Source: Pseudomonas sp. GM41(2012) (GTDB taxonomy: Bacteria; Pseudomonadota; Gammaproteobacteria; Pseudomonadales; Pseudomonadaceae). Taken from it: 64,000 bases of DNA. Shown in pieces: positions 16,604-25,400 of this stretch. The notes below the pieces were generated by a model. The model saw nothing but the letters and a program-made list of their open reading frames with translations. It did no database searches and was not told where the DNA came from. Within the stretch, counting starts at the first letter, position 1, and each line of letters begins with the position of its first letter. The stretch spans positions 1,612,001-1,676,000 of the forward strand of contig NZ_AKJN02000006.1 in assembly GCF_000282315.2 (NCBI RefSeq). The letters are read 5' to 3'. Both the position numbers and the translations under genes were made by a program.

Positions 16604-16876
16604 ATGGAAAGATACATGCCCCTCACCGGAATCGACCTGATCCCGGCCTCCCTGCTCATCGACACCCAAGCCCCACTCGACGTTCTGCAAGCCATGGCCG
16701 ACTACCGCATCCGCACGGTCACGCAGGTGCTGGAGAACATCGCCTACCGCGGCGAACTCGGTTGCGACACGGTGGTGCTGTCGGACTTCTCCAAACTGCT
16801 GGCCATTCCGTTACGTGACGGCTGCGACTTAATGGACGTGATCGGTCGACGCTTACGGGCGGAGGTGAAGGAGTAA
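16604..16876 (+). CDS. Small protein of unknown function, DUF3077/DUF6124-like
   Basis: 90 residues. The core IDTQAPLDVLQAMADYRIRTVTQVLENIAYRGE and ending MDVIGRRLRAEVKE recall the small pseudomonad proteins of the DUF3077/DUF6124 type, which have a short helix pair and no known activity; this match is by impression only. Start ATG at 16604 has CGGAG 8 bases upstream. The preceding leader folds into a three-way junction. The gene's terminator stem is split by an inverted-repeat element starting 19 bp after the stop codon. No signal peptide. Confidence 0.6.
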   Translation: MERYMPLTGIDLIPASLLIDTQAPLDVLQAMADYRIRTVTQVLENIAYRGELGCDTVVLSDFSKLLAIPLRDGCDLMDVIGRRLRAEVKE

Positions 16877-16883
16877 GTAGAAA

Positions 16884-17110
16884 CGGGCGCCTAGCCGCAA
16901 TGCTATTTGTAGCAACTGGCGAAGCCTGCGTTCGGTTCGGGGCGCGTTCGGACGAAGCAGTCGTGAAATCAGACGATGCGGTGTTTCAGGAAGACCGCAA
17001 ACTCAGGTTTCACGACTGCTCCGCAGCCGAACGCAGGCTTCGCCAGCTGCTACGGATTGTGTTGTTCCTTGACTGATCGGCATTAGCTTCAATGGGCGCC
17101 CGTTTTTTTT
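16884..17110 (+). terminator. Terminator split by insertion of repeat element B
   Basis: The stem halves CGGGCGCC (16884-16891) and GGCGCCCG (17095-17102) are perfectly complementary and are followed by eight T's, but are 203 bp apart. The inverted-repeat element B occupies the loop. An intact terminator with the same two stem halves and a 5-base loop lies at 17364-17391, showing the likely original form. Confidence 0.75.
16895..17085. repeat. Long inverted-repeat element, copy B
   Basis: Same family as copies A and C: ends with CTGATCGGCATTA on the right and has the core GTAGCAACTGGCGAAGCCTG / CCAGCTGCTACGGA in inverted arms, with the arm sequence (GCGTTCGG, CAGTCGTGAAA) shared with copy C and not A. 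The left outer end lacks the AATGCC repeat, so it seems shortened or diverged. It lies in the loop of a terminator hairpin. Confidence 0.8.
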
Positions 17111-17470
17111 CGCAGTTGCGGTCTGTGCGTAAACGCGGCTGACGGATCCATTCGTGATCCCATTGACCAAAGCCACTTCACAAAAATATGTGAAAAAAAA
17201 TGTGAAGATGATTTTGATTTAAGCGCCTACAAAACCTCTGGAGGCCAGTAAATTAGCGCCTCTTCATCAAGTCAGCATGTGAAATAAAATGTGAAGACTT
17301 TCATACGGTAAAAACCGCTATGTGCGGTGTCGGCCATGGTCAGGGCGATGGATTAAATGAGAACGGGCGCCATCAAGGCGCCCGTTTTTTTGTGTCCATG
17401 ATCAAAGTGGTTCACCCGCATCCAACCGACGGCTGACCTTCCCTCAGGAAGACCAAGACCGCGAACCCAA
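17111..17470. other. Stretch without a gene, ending in an intact terminator
   Basis: No coding region is evident. The stretch has a near-repeat of TGTGAAAAAAAATGTGAAG (about 17190) and TGTGAAATAAAATGTGAAG (about 17278), and two TTA-GCGCC repeats. It ends in a perfect Rho-independent terminator (CGGGCGCC 17364-17371, ATCAA loop, GGCGCCCG 17377-17384, seven T's). The presence of a terminator without a gene suggests an untranslated RNA or the remains of a second copy of the small gene unit. Confidence 0.5.
17364..17391 (+). terminator. Rho-independent terminator
   Basis: Perfect 8-bp GC stem with 5-base loop and seven T's. The stem is identical to the split terminator at 16884/17095, implying duplication of a terminator-bearing unit. 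Confidence 0.85.
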
Positions 17471-17641
17471 GACGTTCAAGCAGGCCCTTGAAATGACAAT
17501 CAGGCCCTCCGCTTCGAGCAATACTCCAAAATAAGCTGAGTAACCGCTGCCCCAATCACCTGATCCGCGTCAGGCGAGGTGAACAGCCGACATTGCGCAT
17601 CCGGCAAATCCGGCAACCCTTGCTCTCCCCCAATAACCGCC
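17471..17641 (-). pseudogene. Duplicated 3' fragment of the LysR gene
   Basis: This 171-bp block aligns without gaps to 19053-19223, with about 15 differences by eye. It contains the last 47 codons of the LysR gene at 19082-19936, in the same orientation and with the same TGA stop (17500-17502), plus 29 bp of its downstream flank. The rest of the gene is absent; to the right comes a 13-bp tandem repeat GATAAAAGGTGAC (17644-17656 and 17660-17672). It is a non-functional duplicate and, with the intact gene, brackets the lipoprotein and channel genes. Confidence 0.85.
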
Positions 17642-17761
17642 GAGATAAAAGGTGACTAGGATAAAAGGTGACAGCTCTATTTAAAGCGTTTTTGGCGAAT
17701 GGCGTGATGAAGCAAAGCAGTATGTCGCTCTGATGCATTCGCCCTTTTTCAGGAGGGAAAA

Positions 17762-18193
17762 ATGATGCGAGGGATTATCGCAACGGGGGCGCTCTTGCTG
17801 GCCTTGTGCGGGTGCGCGACATCACCTATGCGGGTTTCTGAAGCGCGGCCAGTGCCGGCCAGTGAGATGTACGCGATCAAAAGCCAGGGTACGCAAGATG
17901 CGGGACGCCTGACCATTTTCCGTGATGACGGGTTTGACGGTGCGGGATGTGATGTCGTGTTCTACATTGATGGTCAGCGCGCAGCCAAGATAGGTCCCGG
18001 TCAAAAGGCATCTTTCGTTTTGCCTGCCGGGAAAGTGAATCTCGGTGCCGGGCTCGCCGAGTCTGGATTATGTGCGGGTGTCGCGATCAAAACTGTTGCG
18101 GCCAACATCAGGCCAAGGAAAGAAGTGATTTATCGAATCAACTGGGATACGCAGGGTTTCAATTTAGACCCCTACGTTGAGTATGGACGTTGA
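17762..18193 (+). CDS. Small lipoprotein, DUF2846-like
   Basis: 143 residues. The signal sequence MMRGIIATGALLLALCGC has a lipobox-like LCGC, so the mature protein is probably lipid-anchored at a cysteine near residue 18. The rest (RLTIFRDDGF, VVFYIDGQRAAKIGPGQKASF, LPAGKVNLGAG) is a beta-sandwich pattern like DUF2846 family proteins, whose function is unknown. Start has AGGAGGG 8 bases before the ATG, a strong site. Two cysteines in the mature part (GAGCDV, GLCAGV) may form a disulfide. It lies between the two LysR duplicate blocks and faces a channel gene convergently. Confidence 0.8.
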   Translation: MMRGIIATGALLLALCGCATSPMRVSEARPVPASEMYAIKSQGTQDAGRLTIFRDDGFDGAGCDVVFYIDGQRAAKIGPGQKASFVLPAGKVNLGAGLAESGLCAGVAIKTVAANIRPRKEVIYRINWDTQGFNLDPYVEYGR

Positions 18194-18238
18194 GCCCTGA
18201 CAGACGAATGCCCGCAGATGGCTCAGGCAAATCAAGAG

Positions 18239-18937
18239 TCACTTGGTCTGATTCGATGGATAAAGACCGGCAAGCCGCGCGATCACAACACCCACGTAAA
18301 AGACGCCTGAAAATTCTTCGACCATCACAAGGGAGCGGGCGTGGTTGGTCAACGGGATAACATCACCGTAACCGGTGGTGGTGAGCGTCGTGAGGCTAAA
18401 ATAGATCAGTTTGAAGAAAGTGCCGGGCTGTCCGAAGTCGAGGTGGTCAGGGCCGAATGAGCCAGCGCTGGATATCTCGAGCAAGGCAAAGACGAAGGAC
18501 CAGACAAAGGCCAGCATGATGTAACCCGCAAGCGCGCCATGCAGCTTGTCGGCTGTAATTGGCCCGCGCATGAGAATATAGCGAAGCACTCCGCTAAACG
18601 AGACTGCAAGAGACGCCGCATAGGACATCCCGGCAAGTTCAAGAATCGCGATGCTCTCAGCCCACAATGCCGTCCATTGAAGGCCAACCCCAAGCAACGC
18701 CAGACCCAGTTTCAGGATGAACCCCCACCGAGTCTGCCTGGTGGCGAAAGCGCCCACGAGCAGCACGGCTGAAAACAGAATGCCGAGCAACGTACGAGAA
18801 AATAGACCTTCCTCAAGAAAGGGAAACAGGAGGATCAATCCGAGTAAGAGCAGCAATAGATAGGTGCAGGGCCCTCGCCCTATTACCATCTGAGCTAAAT
18901 CCTCTTCAGATTCGGCTTTATCTTGCGGATTGGCCAT
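18239..18937 (-). CDS. Two-transmembrane-type potassium channel protein
   Basis: 232-residue inner-membrane protein with several hydrophobic helices (about 25-42, 48-65, 70-88, 95-115, 133-152 and a final one at 195-222). The selectivity filter TTLTTTGYGDVIP near residue 185 is the potassium-channel signature, preceded by the pore helix FKLIYFSLT. No cytoplasmic RCK/TrkA domain is attached, so gating is unknown. It fits the ion channel family found in many pseudomonads (Ion_trans_2). It faces the lipoprotein gene convergently (45-bp gap) and is preceded by the LysR duplicate block. Start ATG has a weak ribosome site. Confidence 0.88.
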   Translation of the reverse strand: MANPQDKAESEEDLAQMVIGRGPCTYLLLLLLGLILLFPFLEEGLFSRTLLGILFSAVLLVGAFATRQTRWGFILKLGLALLGVGLQWTALWAESIAILELAGMSYAASLAVSFSGVLRYILMRGPITADKLHGALAGYIMLAFVWSFVFALLEISSAGSFGPDHLDFGQPGTFFKLIYFSLTTLTTTGYGDVIPLTNHARSLVMVEEFSGVFYVGVVIARLAGLYPSNQTK

Positions 18938-19052
18938 ACCGGTTTCCCAGAGATTGAAATAACGCTCGAGACCTAACGTTGCACGGTTGAAGTCTGACCT
19001 GGCGTTATAGGAGTCGGCAGTGAAATTCTAGTCGCGAATGCAGGTGAGAGGA

Positions 19053-19223
19053 GACGTTCAAGCAGGCCCTTGAAATGACAATCAAGCCCTCCGCTTAGAG
19101 CAGTACTCCACAATGAACTGAGTAACCGCCGCCACAATCGCCTGATCCGCTTCCGGCGAGGCGAACAGCCGACATTGCGCATCCGGCAAATCCGGCAACC
19201 CTTGTTCTACCCCAACAACCGCC
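19053..19223. repeat. Direct repeat block shared with 17471-17641
   Basis: This 171-bp block covers the 3' end of the LysR gene and 29 bp beyond it. It matches 17471-17641 gap-free in the same orientation. The two blocks are direct repeats about 1.4 kb apart, enclosing the lipoprotein and potassium channel genes, so recombination between them could delete or duplicate this segment. Confidence 0.85.
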
Positions 19224-19936
19224 AACCCTTGCCCCAACTGACTGAGTGGCATGGGCGCTACTGCGAAGCCTGCCAGGGCCGCCGCCCGCAACCCGGCAGT
19301 GCTGCTGCACAACATCGCCGTGCGTTGGGCGATTCCCGCCTGCGCCAGCCTTGTCAGCGCGGCCTCGCGATAAGGGCACGGCTCGGGGAACAGGGCCAGC
19401 GGCAACGGCGTGGGTAACCGGGCGACGGGTTGCGCCGACCAGGCCCACACCAGCGGTTCTTGCCATAACAACAGCCCCGCTTCGCTGGTTTCGCACAGCG
19501 AACCGATGACCACCTCCAGATGCCCTTGCTTCATCAGCGCCAGTAACGTAACCGGAATGTTCACCTGCACTTCGATCTTCATCCCGGGGTACTGCGCTGC
19601 GAAATCCTGAACAGTGCGCAGCAATCGAGACTCGACAAAATCTTCGGACACGCCGATCCGCAGCCGCCCGTGAAACGGCGTGCGTGTCAGGTCGGTCCAG
19701 GCATCACGGTTCAGCGCGAGGATCGTGCGCGCATAAGAGACCAGACGCTCCCCATCGGCCGTCAGTTGCTGGGAACGGGTGGTGCGCGTCAACAGGGGTT
19801 TACCAATCTGTTCTTCCAATCGCCGCACGTGGCCACTGACCGCCGACTGAGTCAGGTGCAGCTTTTCGGCGGCACGGCTGAAGCCGTCTTCATCGACGAC
19901 AGTGACAAATGTCTTGAGCAGCAGAGCATCGAACAT
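19082..19936 (-). CDS. LysR-family transcriptional regulator
   Basis: 284 residues. N-terminal winged helix: FSRAAEKLHLTQSAVSGHVRRLEEQIGKPLL; the rest is the substrate-binding-like effector domain (RLRIGVSEDFVESRLL onward). The ATG at 19936 is preferred over an upstream TTG since LysR proteins begin about ten residues before the first conserved Phe. It is divergently transcribed from the azoreductase gene at 20044, the classical arrangement of a LysR regulator with its target, and a TGAATTT/AAATTCA inverted repeat lies between them. The last 47 codons are duplicated at 17500-17641. Effector unknown; oxidative or quinone stress is plausible. Confidence 0.92.
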   Translation of the reverse strand: MFDALLLKTFVTVVDEDGFSRAAEKLHLTQSAVSGHVRRLEEQIGKPLLTRTTRSQQLTADGERLVSYARTILALNRDAWTDLTRTPFHGRLRIGVSEDFVESRLLRTVQDFAAQYPGMKIEVQVNIPVTLLALMKQGHLEVVIGSLCETSEAGLLLWQEPLVWAWSAQPVARLPTPLPLALFPEPCPYREAALTRLAQAGIAQRTAMLCSSTAGLRAAALAGFAVAPMPLSQLGQGLAVVGVEQGLPDLPDAQCRLFASPEADQAIVAAVTQFIVEYCSKRRA

Positions 19937-19961
19937 AGTTTTATACGTGATCAATCGAGTG

Positions 19962-19989
19962 TGAATTTACGATTTATATTTCAAATTCA
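19962..19989. promoter_or_regulatory. Candidate LysR operator between LysR and azoreductase genes
   Basis: Inverted repeat TGAATTT (19962-19968) and AAATTCA (19983-19989) with a 14-bp centre, located in the 107-bp divergent gap. Fits the T-N11-A-type dyad of LysR recognition sites. Confidence 0.5.
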
Positions 19990-20043
19990 ACTATGTTGCA
20001 ATGCTCACACCTGCCCTGCCCTCCCCATCATTCAAGGTGTGCC

Positions 20044-20724
20044 ATGACGACTCTTCTGCATATTCAGTGTTCTCCACGCAAACAGCGTTCGGCTTCCCTT
20101 GAAGTCGCCCGCAGTTTCATTGCGCGTTATCAGGCGAACACTCCGGACACCGAAATCATCACCCTCGACCTCTGGAACATGGCGCTGCCGGAATTCGATG
20201 ATCTGGCCATGGAGGCCAAATACGCCGGGCTCAGTGGCACGCCGTTGACCCCCGCACAACAAGACGCCTGGAACACGTTAAAGGAGTTGGCCAGTCACCT
20301 GCACCGCGCGGATGTGCTCGTGATGTCCGTACCGCTGTGGAATTTCAGCATCCCGTACAAACTCAAGCACTTCATCGACCTGGTATCGCAGAAAGACATC
20401 CTGTTCAGCGTTGATCCGGAACGCGGTCTGGAAGGCATGCTGCACAACAAACTCGCCGTGGTGATGTACGCCCGCGGCCTGGATTTTTCGGCGCAGTCGA
20501 GCACCCCGGCGGAGCGCTTCGACTTCCAGAAGCCCTACGTGGAAGCCTGGCTGAAATTTATCGGCGTCACGGATGTGCATTCGGTGATTGTGGAGAAAAC
20601 CATCCTGGGGGAAGACGTTGATCGGCGCGCGCGTGAGGACGCGACTCAGCAGGCCAGGCGCCTGGCGGACAGTGTGTCGCTGACGCTTCAGGCCCCCCGG
20701 TTGCACATCGATTCCGCACGATAG
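20044..20724 (+). CDS. FMN-dependent NADH-azoreductase / quinone reductase
   Basis: 226-residue flavodoxin-like AzoR family enzyme. The N-terminal LHIQCSPRKQRSASLEVARSF binds FMN phosphate, and SVPLWNFSIPYKLKHFIDLV is the conserved azoreductase/NAD(P)H quinone oxidoreductase motif. It reduces azo compounds and quinones with NADH in two-electron steps and is a usual target of LysR regulators in pseudomonads. I take the ATG at 20044; an upstream start exists in the same frame but codes for a sequence not seen in the family. Expected homodimer in the cytoplasm. It is divergent from the LysR gene at 19936. Confidence 0.9.
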   Translation: MTTLLHIQCSPRKQRSASLEVARSFIARYQANTPDTEIITLDLWNMALPEFDDLAMEAKYAGLSGTPLTPAQQDAWNTLKELASHLHRADVLVMSVPLWNFSIPYKLKHFIDLVSQKDILFSVDPERGLEGMLHNKLAVVMYARGLDFSAQSSTPAERFDFQKPYVEAWLKFIGVTDVHSVIVEKTILGEDVDRRAREDATQQARRLADSVSLTLQAPRLHIDSAR

Positions 20725-20777
20725 GCTGCGGACCACGGACCAGGACACGACCACAAAACAATACGTCCCCTTTTGGT

Positions 20778-20972
20778 TAATGCCGATCAGTTAAGCCAAA
20801 ACGCGATCCGTAGCAGCTGGCGAAGCCTGCGTTCGGCTGCGCAGCAGTCGTGAAACCTGAGTTTGCGGTCTTCCTGAAACACCGAATTGTCTGATTTCAC
20901 GACTGCTGCGCAGCCGAACGCAGGCTTCGCCAGCTGCTACAAATAGCATTGCGCCTTAACTGACTGGCATTG
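20778..20972. repeat. Long inverted-repeat element, copy C, with 11-bp flanking direct repeats
   Basis: Outer ends TAATGCCGATCAGTTAA and (complement) CAATGCCAGTCAGTTAA are imperfect inverted repeats; inside, arms with GTAGCAGCTGGCGAAGCCTG and GCAGCAGTCGTGAAA pair over more than 40 bp. The element is flanked by an exact 11-bp direct repeat CCCCTTTTGGT (20767-20777 and 20973-20983), as a target duplication would be. No coding capacity. Arm sequence matches copy B, not A. Confidence 0.85.
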
Positions 20973-20990
20973 CCCCTTTTGGTCCTGAGC

Positions 20991-21335
20991 TTACGCTTGC
21001 CGGACAATATCGACCGAGATCTCCACCGCCGCAATCGTGCCTCTGTTCTCAAGCCAGTGAGTGGTGTTCCTGTCCTCGGGCCAGCCCACTCCCGGCCCAT
21101 AATCCGTGGCGACTCCATTTCGATGGTCGGTGATCGTTCCTTGCAGAATGTAGACGGTGCCGGGTCTGTCGATATGGTTGTGAATCGGCCCGAAGACGCC
21201 TCCGGGTTCGATGGTCACCCTGCGCATTCTGAGTTGGCGCCCTGCCATACCCTCGATCTCGGGACCCAGGTCAATCGTTGCAAGTAACGTCACCGTAACG
21301 CCCTTCGTCTCAGGTGCCGCCTGTTCGTTGCTCAT
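20991..21335 (-). CDS. Small cupin-domain protein
   Basis: 114-residue single-cupin protein: PGGVFGPIHNHIDRPGTVYILQGTITDH is motif 1 with two metal-ligand histidines (HNH) and a Glu-like position replaced, and GVGWPEDRNTTHWLENRG is motif 2 with a further histidine. Probably binds a metal ion in the cytoplasm; no enzyme activity can be assigned. It is a lone gene, on the opposite strand to the azoreductase, 18 bp after repeat element C. A good ribosome site (GAGGGGAGCG) precedes the ATG. Confidence 0.8.
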   Translation of the reverse strand: MSNEQAAPETKGVTVTLLATIDLGPEIEGMAGRQLRMRRVTIEPGGVFGPIHNHIDRPGTVYILQGTITDHRNGVATDYGPGVGWPEDRNTTHWLENRGTIAAVEISVDIVRQA

Positions 21336-21469
21336 CGCACGCTCCCCTCTGTATGTACAAGGCCTAACTAGAAGTAGAGACCTTAAAAGGTGTGATCAGG
21401 CGGGAGGCGACAAAGGGTCAAATCTGAGAGCAACTTCCACATTCGATTCCGAAATGGGTTTTCAAGGTG

Positions 21470-22438
21470 TCACAGCCGACCAGATTCGATCGGACATTCA
21501 TCGATAAAGGATGAACATACCCTGGCTCTGCCAGTTTTCTTTGCCTCGTAAAGTTGCTTGTCCGCAGCCACTATCAACGCTTGGAATTCAAGGACAGCAG
21601 TGGGCACCAATGTTGCGACACCTAGAGAAATTGTCACCACACGATCTACATCAGAAGCAGAATGCTCGATACCCAGCGACCGGATATTGCGCTGCATTTT
21701 TTCCGCAAGTTCGACTGCTCCGCGAAGATCTGTATTGGGCAGAATGCAGGCAAACTCTTCGCCACCATACCGAGCGACCAGGTCATAAGGGCGTCTAACC
21801 GTTTCAGATAACGCCTGGGCAACGGATTTCAGACATCCATCGCCAGCCAGATGCCCATATCGGTCGTTGTAGCGTTTGAAATAGTCGACATCCACCAAAA
21901 TGAGCGACAGCGGCTTTTGCTCTCGAAAGCACTGGCGCCAATCCGCCAATAGGTCCTCATCGAATTTGCGTCGATTGGCCACTCCAGTAAGGCCATCCAT
22001 CAACGCCATGGAGCGCAGCAGATCGTTCTGTAGTTTCAGGGTCAGATGTGTTCGCACACGTGCTCTGACAATCGTGGGATTGATTGGTTTGCTGATGAAG
22101 TCCACCGCGCCTAGCTCCAGACCTCGCACCTCATCTGATTCCCGCTGCTGTGCGGTAATGAAGATGATAGGGATGCCTTGAGTCGCGGGATCAGCCTTGA
22201 GCCGACGGCATACTTCATGCCCGTCCATGCCCTCCATGACCACGTCCAGCAGAATCAGATCAGGTAGCAGGGTCCGACATAGGCTGATCGCCTGCTCACC
22301 GCGTGTGGCCATGAACACATCACAGTCCTCGCGGAACAGCTCATGGAGTACACGGATATTAGTCGGTTGGTCGTCGACGATGAGGAGTCTTGGACGGTTA
22401 TGGAGATGTGGCAACCAGGTTTCCATCGATTGTTCCAT
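21470..22438 (-). CDS. Response regulator with diguanylate cyclase (GGDEF) output
   Basis: 322 residues. Receiver domain at about 17-130 with phosphoacceptor D65 (LILLDVVMEGMDG) and K in FISKPINP; GGDEF domain at about 150-315 with active-site YGGEEF (225-229) and the inhibitory RxxD (RPYD) five residues before it. It makes the second messenger cyclic di-GMP when phosphorylated. The start ATG overlaps the stop codon of the upstream hybrid kinase gene (TGATG), so the two are translationally coupled and the kinase's HPt domain is the likely phosphodonor. An internal Met (METWL) is an alternative start. Confidence 0.93.
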   Translation of the reverse strand: MEQSMETWLPHLHNRPRLLIVDDQPTNIRVLHELFREDCDVFMATRGEQAISLCRTLLPDLILLDVVMEGMDGHEVCRRLKADPATQGIPIIFITAQQRESDEVRGLELGAVDFISKPINPTIVRARVRTHLTLKLQNDLLRSMALMDGLTGVANRRKFDEDLLADWRQCFREQKPLSLILVDVDYFKRYNDRYGHLAGDGCLKSVAQALSETVRRPYDLVARYGGEEFACILPNTDLRGAVELAEKMQRNIRSLGIEHSASDVDRVVTISLGVATLVPTAVLEFQALIVAADKQLYEAKKTGRARVCSSFIDECPIESGRL

Positions 22439-25400
22439 CAGGCAGATCTCAAAAGGTCACGACCCATCGGCATCGCAGCGGAAAAGTCGAGCGACTGCAC
22501 CAGGACAACCAGTTCGTCGAATTGTGGACGCAGGGATGGCGGCGTTTTTGATGCTAATGCGTCTGCCAGCTCTATGGCTTGAAGGTTGCCCGCCTCCAGC
22601 AACAGCAAAATCTCTTTAAGGGACTCTTTCCATTGCGTCGGCTCCATTGCTTCCTCGCCTGTACTGATCTTTGCTCGTGGGCTCTGACCAAAGTCGACAT
22701 TCATCTGCTCAAGGCTTTGTTGCAGTAACCTGCTCAATTCGTCAAACCAAGTTGCGTCAGCAAAGATGCTCGCTACAGACTCTGCATCTGCGGATTTCAG
22801 CTTTTGCTCCAGGTCGCCGGCCAGCAGCGACATCGCCTTGGCACCCATGGTCCCGCTGCTGCCTTTAATTGTATGAAGCACGAAAGCTGCCCCCGATGCG
22901 TCTTGCCGCTGGATCTGATCGTGTAACCGGACAAGCTGTTTTTCTAGCTCGGGACCAAAGTTACGCAGCACGTTGCGGATCAAATCGAGGTCACCACCAA
23001 AGCGGCTGATGATCGATGCACGAGGCTCGATGACGCCTTCTTCTGTATTGGCTTGCCCCACAGTTAGAGATGCTTGGCTATCCTCGCGGCCCACTTGAAA
23101 GAGTAGCGTTACGACTAGTTGCTCCAGGTCTATGGGTTTGCCAACATGCTCATTCATCCCCGCAGCAAGACAGGCCTCACGGTCGGTATTGGAGGCATTT
23201 GCGGTCATCGCCACTATCGGCAGCGTTGCAAAACGTGGATTCGATCGAATGCGACGGGTCGCCTCCAAGCCATCAATATCCGGCATCTGGATATCCATCA
23301 ACACGGCGTCGAAGGACACATTTTCGGTCATCACCCTGCTCACACCTTCCAGCCCACCTTCAGCCAGCGTCACCTGAGCACCTTCCCCTGTCAGTAACTC
23401 ATCTGCGACCTGCCGATTAAGCATGTTGTCTTCCACAACCAATAGCCGCAGCCCGGCCAGGCGCTGCGGCCTGTCAACAGTTGACCTGGGCGGGAGTGAC
23501 TGCGCAAGGTCTTTGCCGTTGAGTGCTCGCTGAACAGCGTCGGCTAACTGCTTGGGAGTGACAGGCTTGGTGAGAAACCCCACGAAGGGTGCGTCTCCCA
23601 TCTCGTTTGCGTCGGCCAGCACTTCACGGCCGTAAGCGGTAATCATAATGACCATTGGAGGAGGTACGCCGTTGCCCTGCTGGCGGATCAATTGCGCAGC
23701 GCTCAGCCCATCCATATCGGACATCCGCCAGTCCATCAGTACCACGTCGTAGGCTTCGCCTCTCGCCTGCGCGTTCTTCACCCATTCCACTGCTTGCGTG
23801 CCGCCACTTACGTGGTCGGCCTTCCACCCCAATGCATGAACCGTTCGCAACAGCAATTCACCCGCCATGGCGTTGTCGTCGGCTACCAGTATCCGTATGG
23901 ACACATCGACTCCAGGACTGTCAGGTCTCAGCCGCGCATTCGGCGCTACATCCAGGGTGATATCGAACCAGAAGCGACTTCCCACACCCTGCTGGCTCTC
24001 CACCTGAAGTTCACCGCCCATCAAGCTGACCAACCGCTTGCAGATCACCAAACCCAGACCGGTACCGCCAAAGCGGCGGGTGGTTGAAGCCTCGGCCTGA
24101 GTGAATCCTTCAAAAATGCATTGAAGTTGCTCCGGGCTGATACCGATACCAGTATCAGAAACGGCGATGCGCAAGCTCACAGAGTTTTCCGTGCGCATCA
24201 GTTGCTCGACGCTGACCACGATCTGGCCTTCCATGGTGAACTTGAGGGCATTACCCGCCAGGTTGATCAGCACCTGTTGCAGCCGCAGGCTATCGCCTAT
24301 CAGGTCGTTGGGTAGATTGGCGTCCAGATCGAACATGACCTCGACCTCTTTCTGGCCCTGATTACCTGCCAGCACAACGGCGAGATCACGCATGAGTGGT
24401 TCGAGTTCGAACGGGTGCACATCCAGCTGTAGCTTGCCGGCCTCGATTTTGGAGTAATCAAGGATGTCATTCAGCAAACCCAGCAGTGATTTCGCAGCGG
24501 TCTGCGCTTTGGTCACATAGTCGAGTTGACGATCATTCAGATCGGTGTTCTGCACCAACTGCAACATGCCCAGCACAGCGTTCATCGGCGTGCGTATTTC
24601 GTGGCTCATGTTGGCCAGGAACGACGATTTGGCCGCGCTCGCAGTATCGGCCTGTTCCTTGGCGTACAGTAGATGTGATTCCAGCTCGCGCTGGGAGGTG
24701 ATGTCCCGATTGATACCCGTCACGCGCAGGGGCGCACCGTTGGGACTGCGTTCGACCTGCGCACCTGCCTGTATGAAGCGGATTTGGCCGTCCGGGCGAA
24801 CGACACGGAAAACTGTGTCGTACACACCATTCCCCTCGACGGCTGCATTCAGATTTGCAGCCGTAGCCACAGCATCCTCGGGGTGAACACGCGCGTACCA
24901 GTGTTGATAACTCAGACCAGTATTGCGCAACGTCAGTGGCTGACCGTAGATCTCGAACATGCGGTCATTCCACTGCAAGTTATTGTCCGCCAACGTCCAG
25001 GACCAAATGCCCAGTTCGGCGACCTCAGCAGCCATCACTAACTGGTCGTGCACCGCCATCAGTTCACTACGTTGTTTCTGCGTCGTCTCCAGGCTTGCAG
25101 CCAGCTCCTTTTCTGCCGCTTTCCGTTCGGTGATGTCTACCGCGATGCCCAGGTAACCGCTCAAATTCCCATCGTCATCGCGCATGGAGGTGACCACCAG
25201 CGTGACAGGAAACCGCGAGCCGTCCTTACGTATGTAAGTCCACTCACGTGTTTCTGCGCCTTCAAGCTCAGGTTTATGGGTAATCACGCGGAAACCATCG
25301 ATTACCTGTGCGTACTCCTCACTCAGTTCAATGCCACGAGCAGCGACTTCCTCTGGTTCATGGATAAGCGCCGGGGTGTTTTTACCCAGTAACTCCTCGG

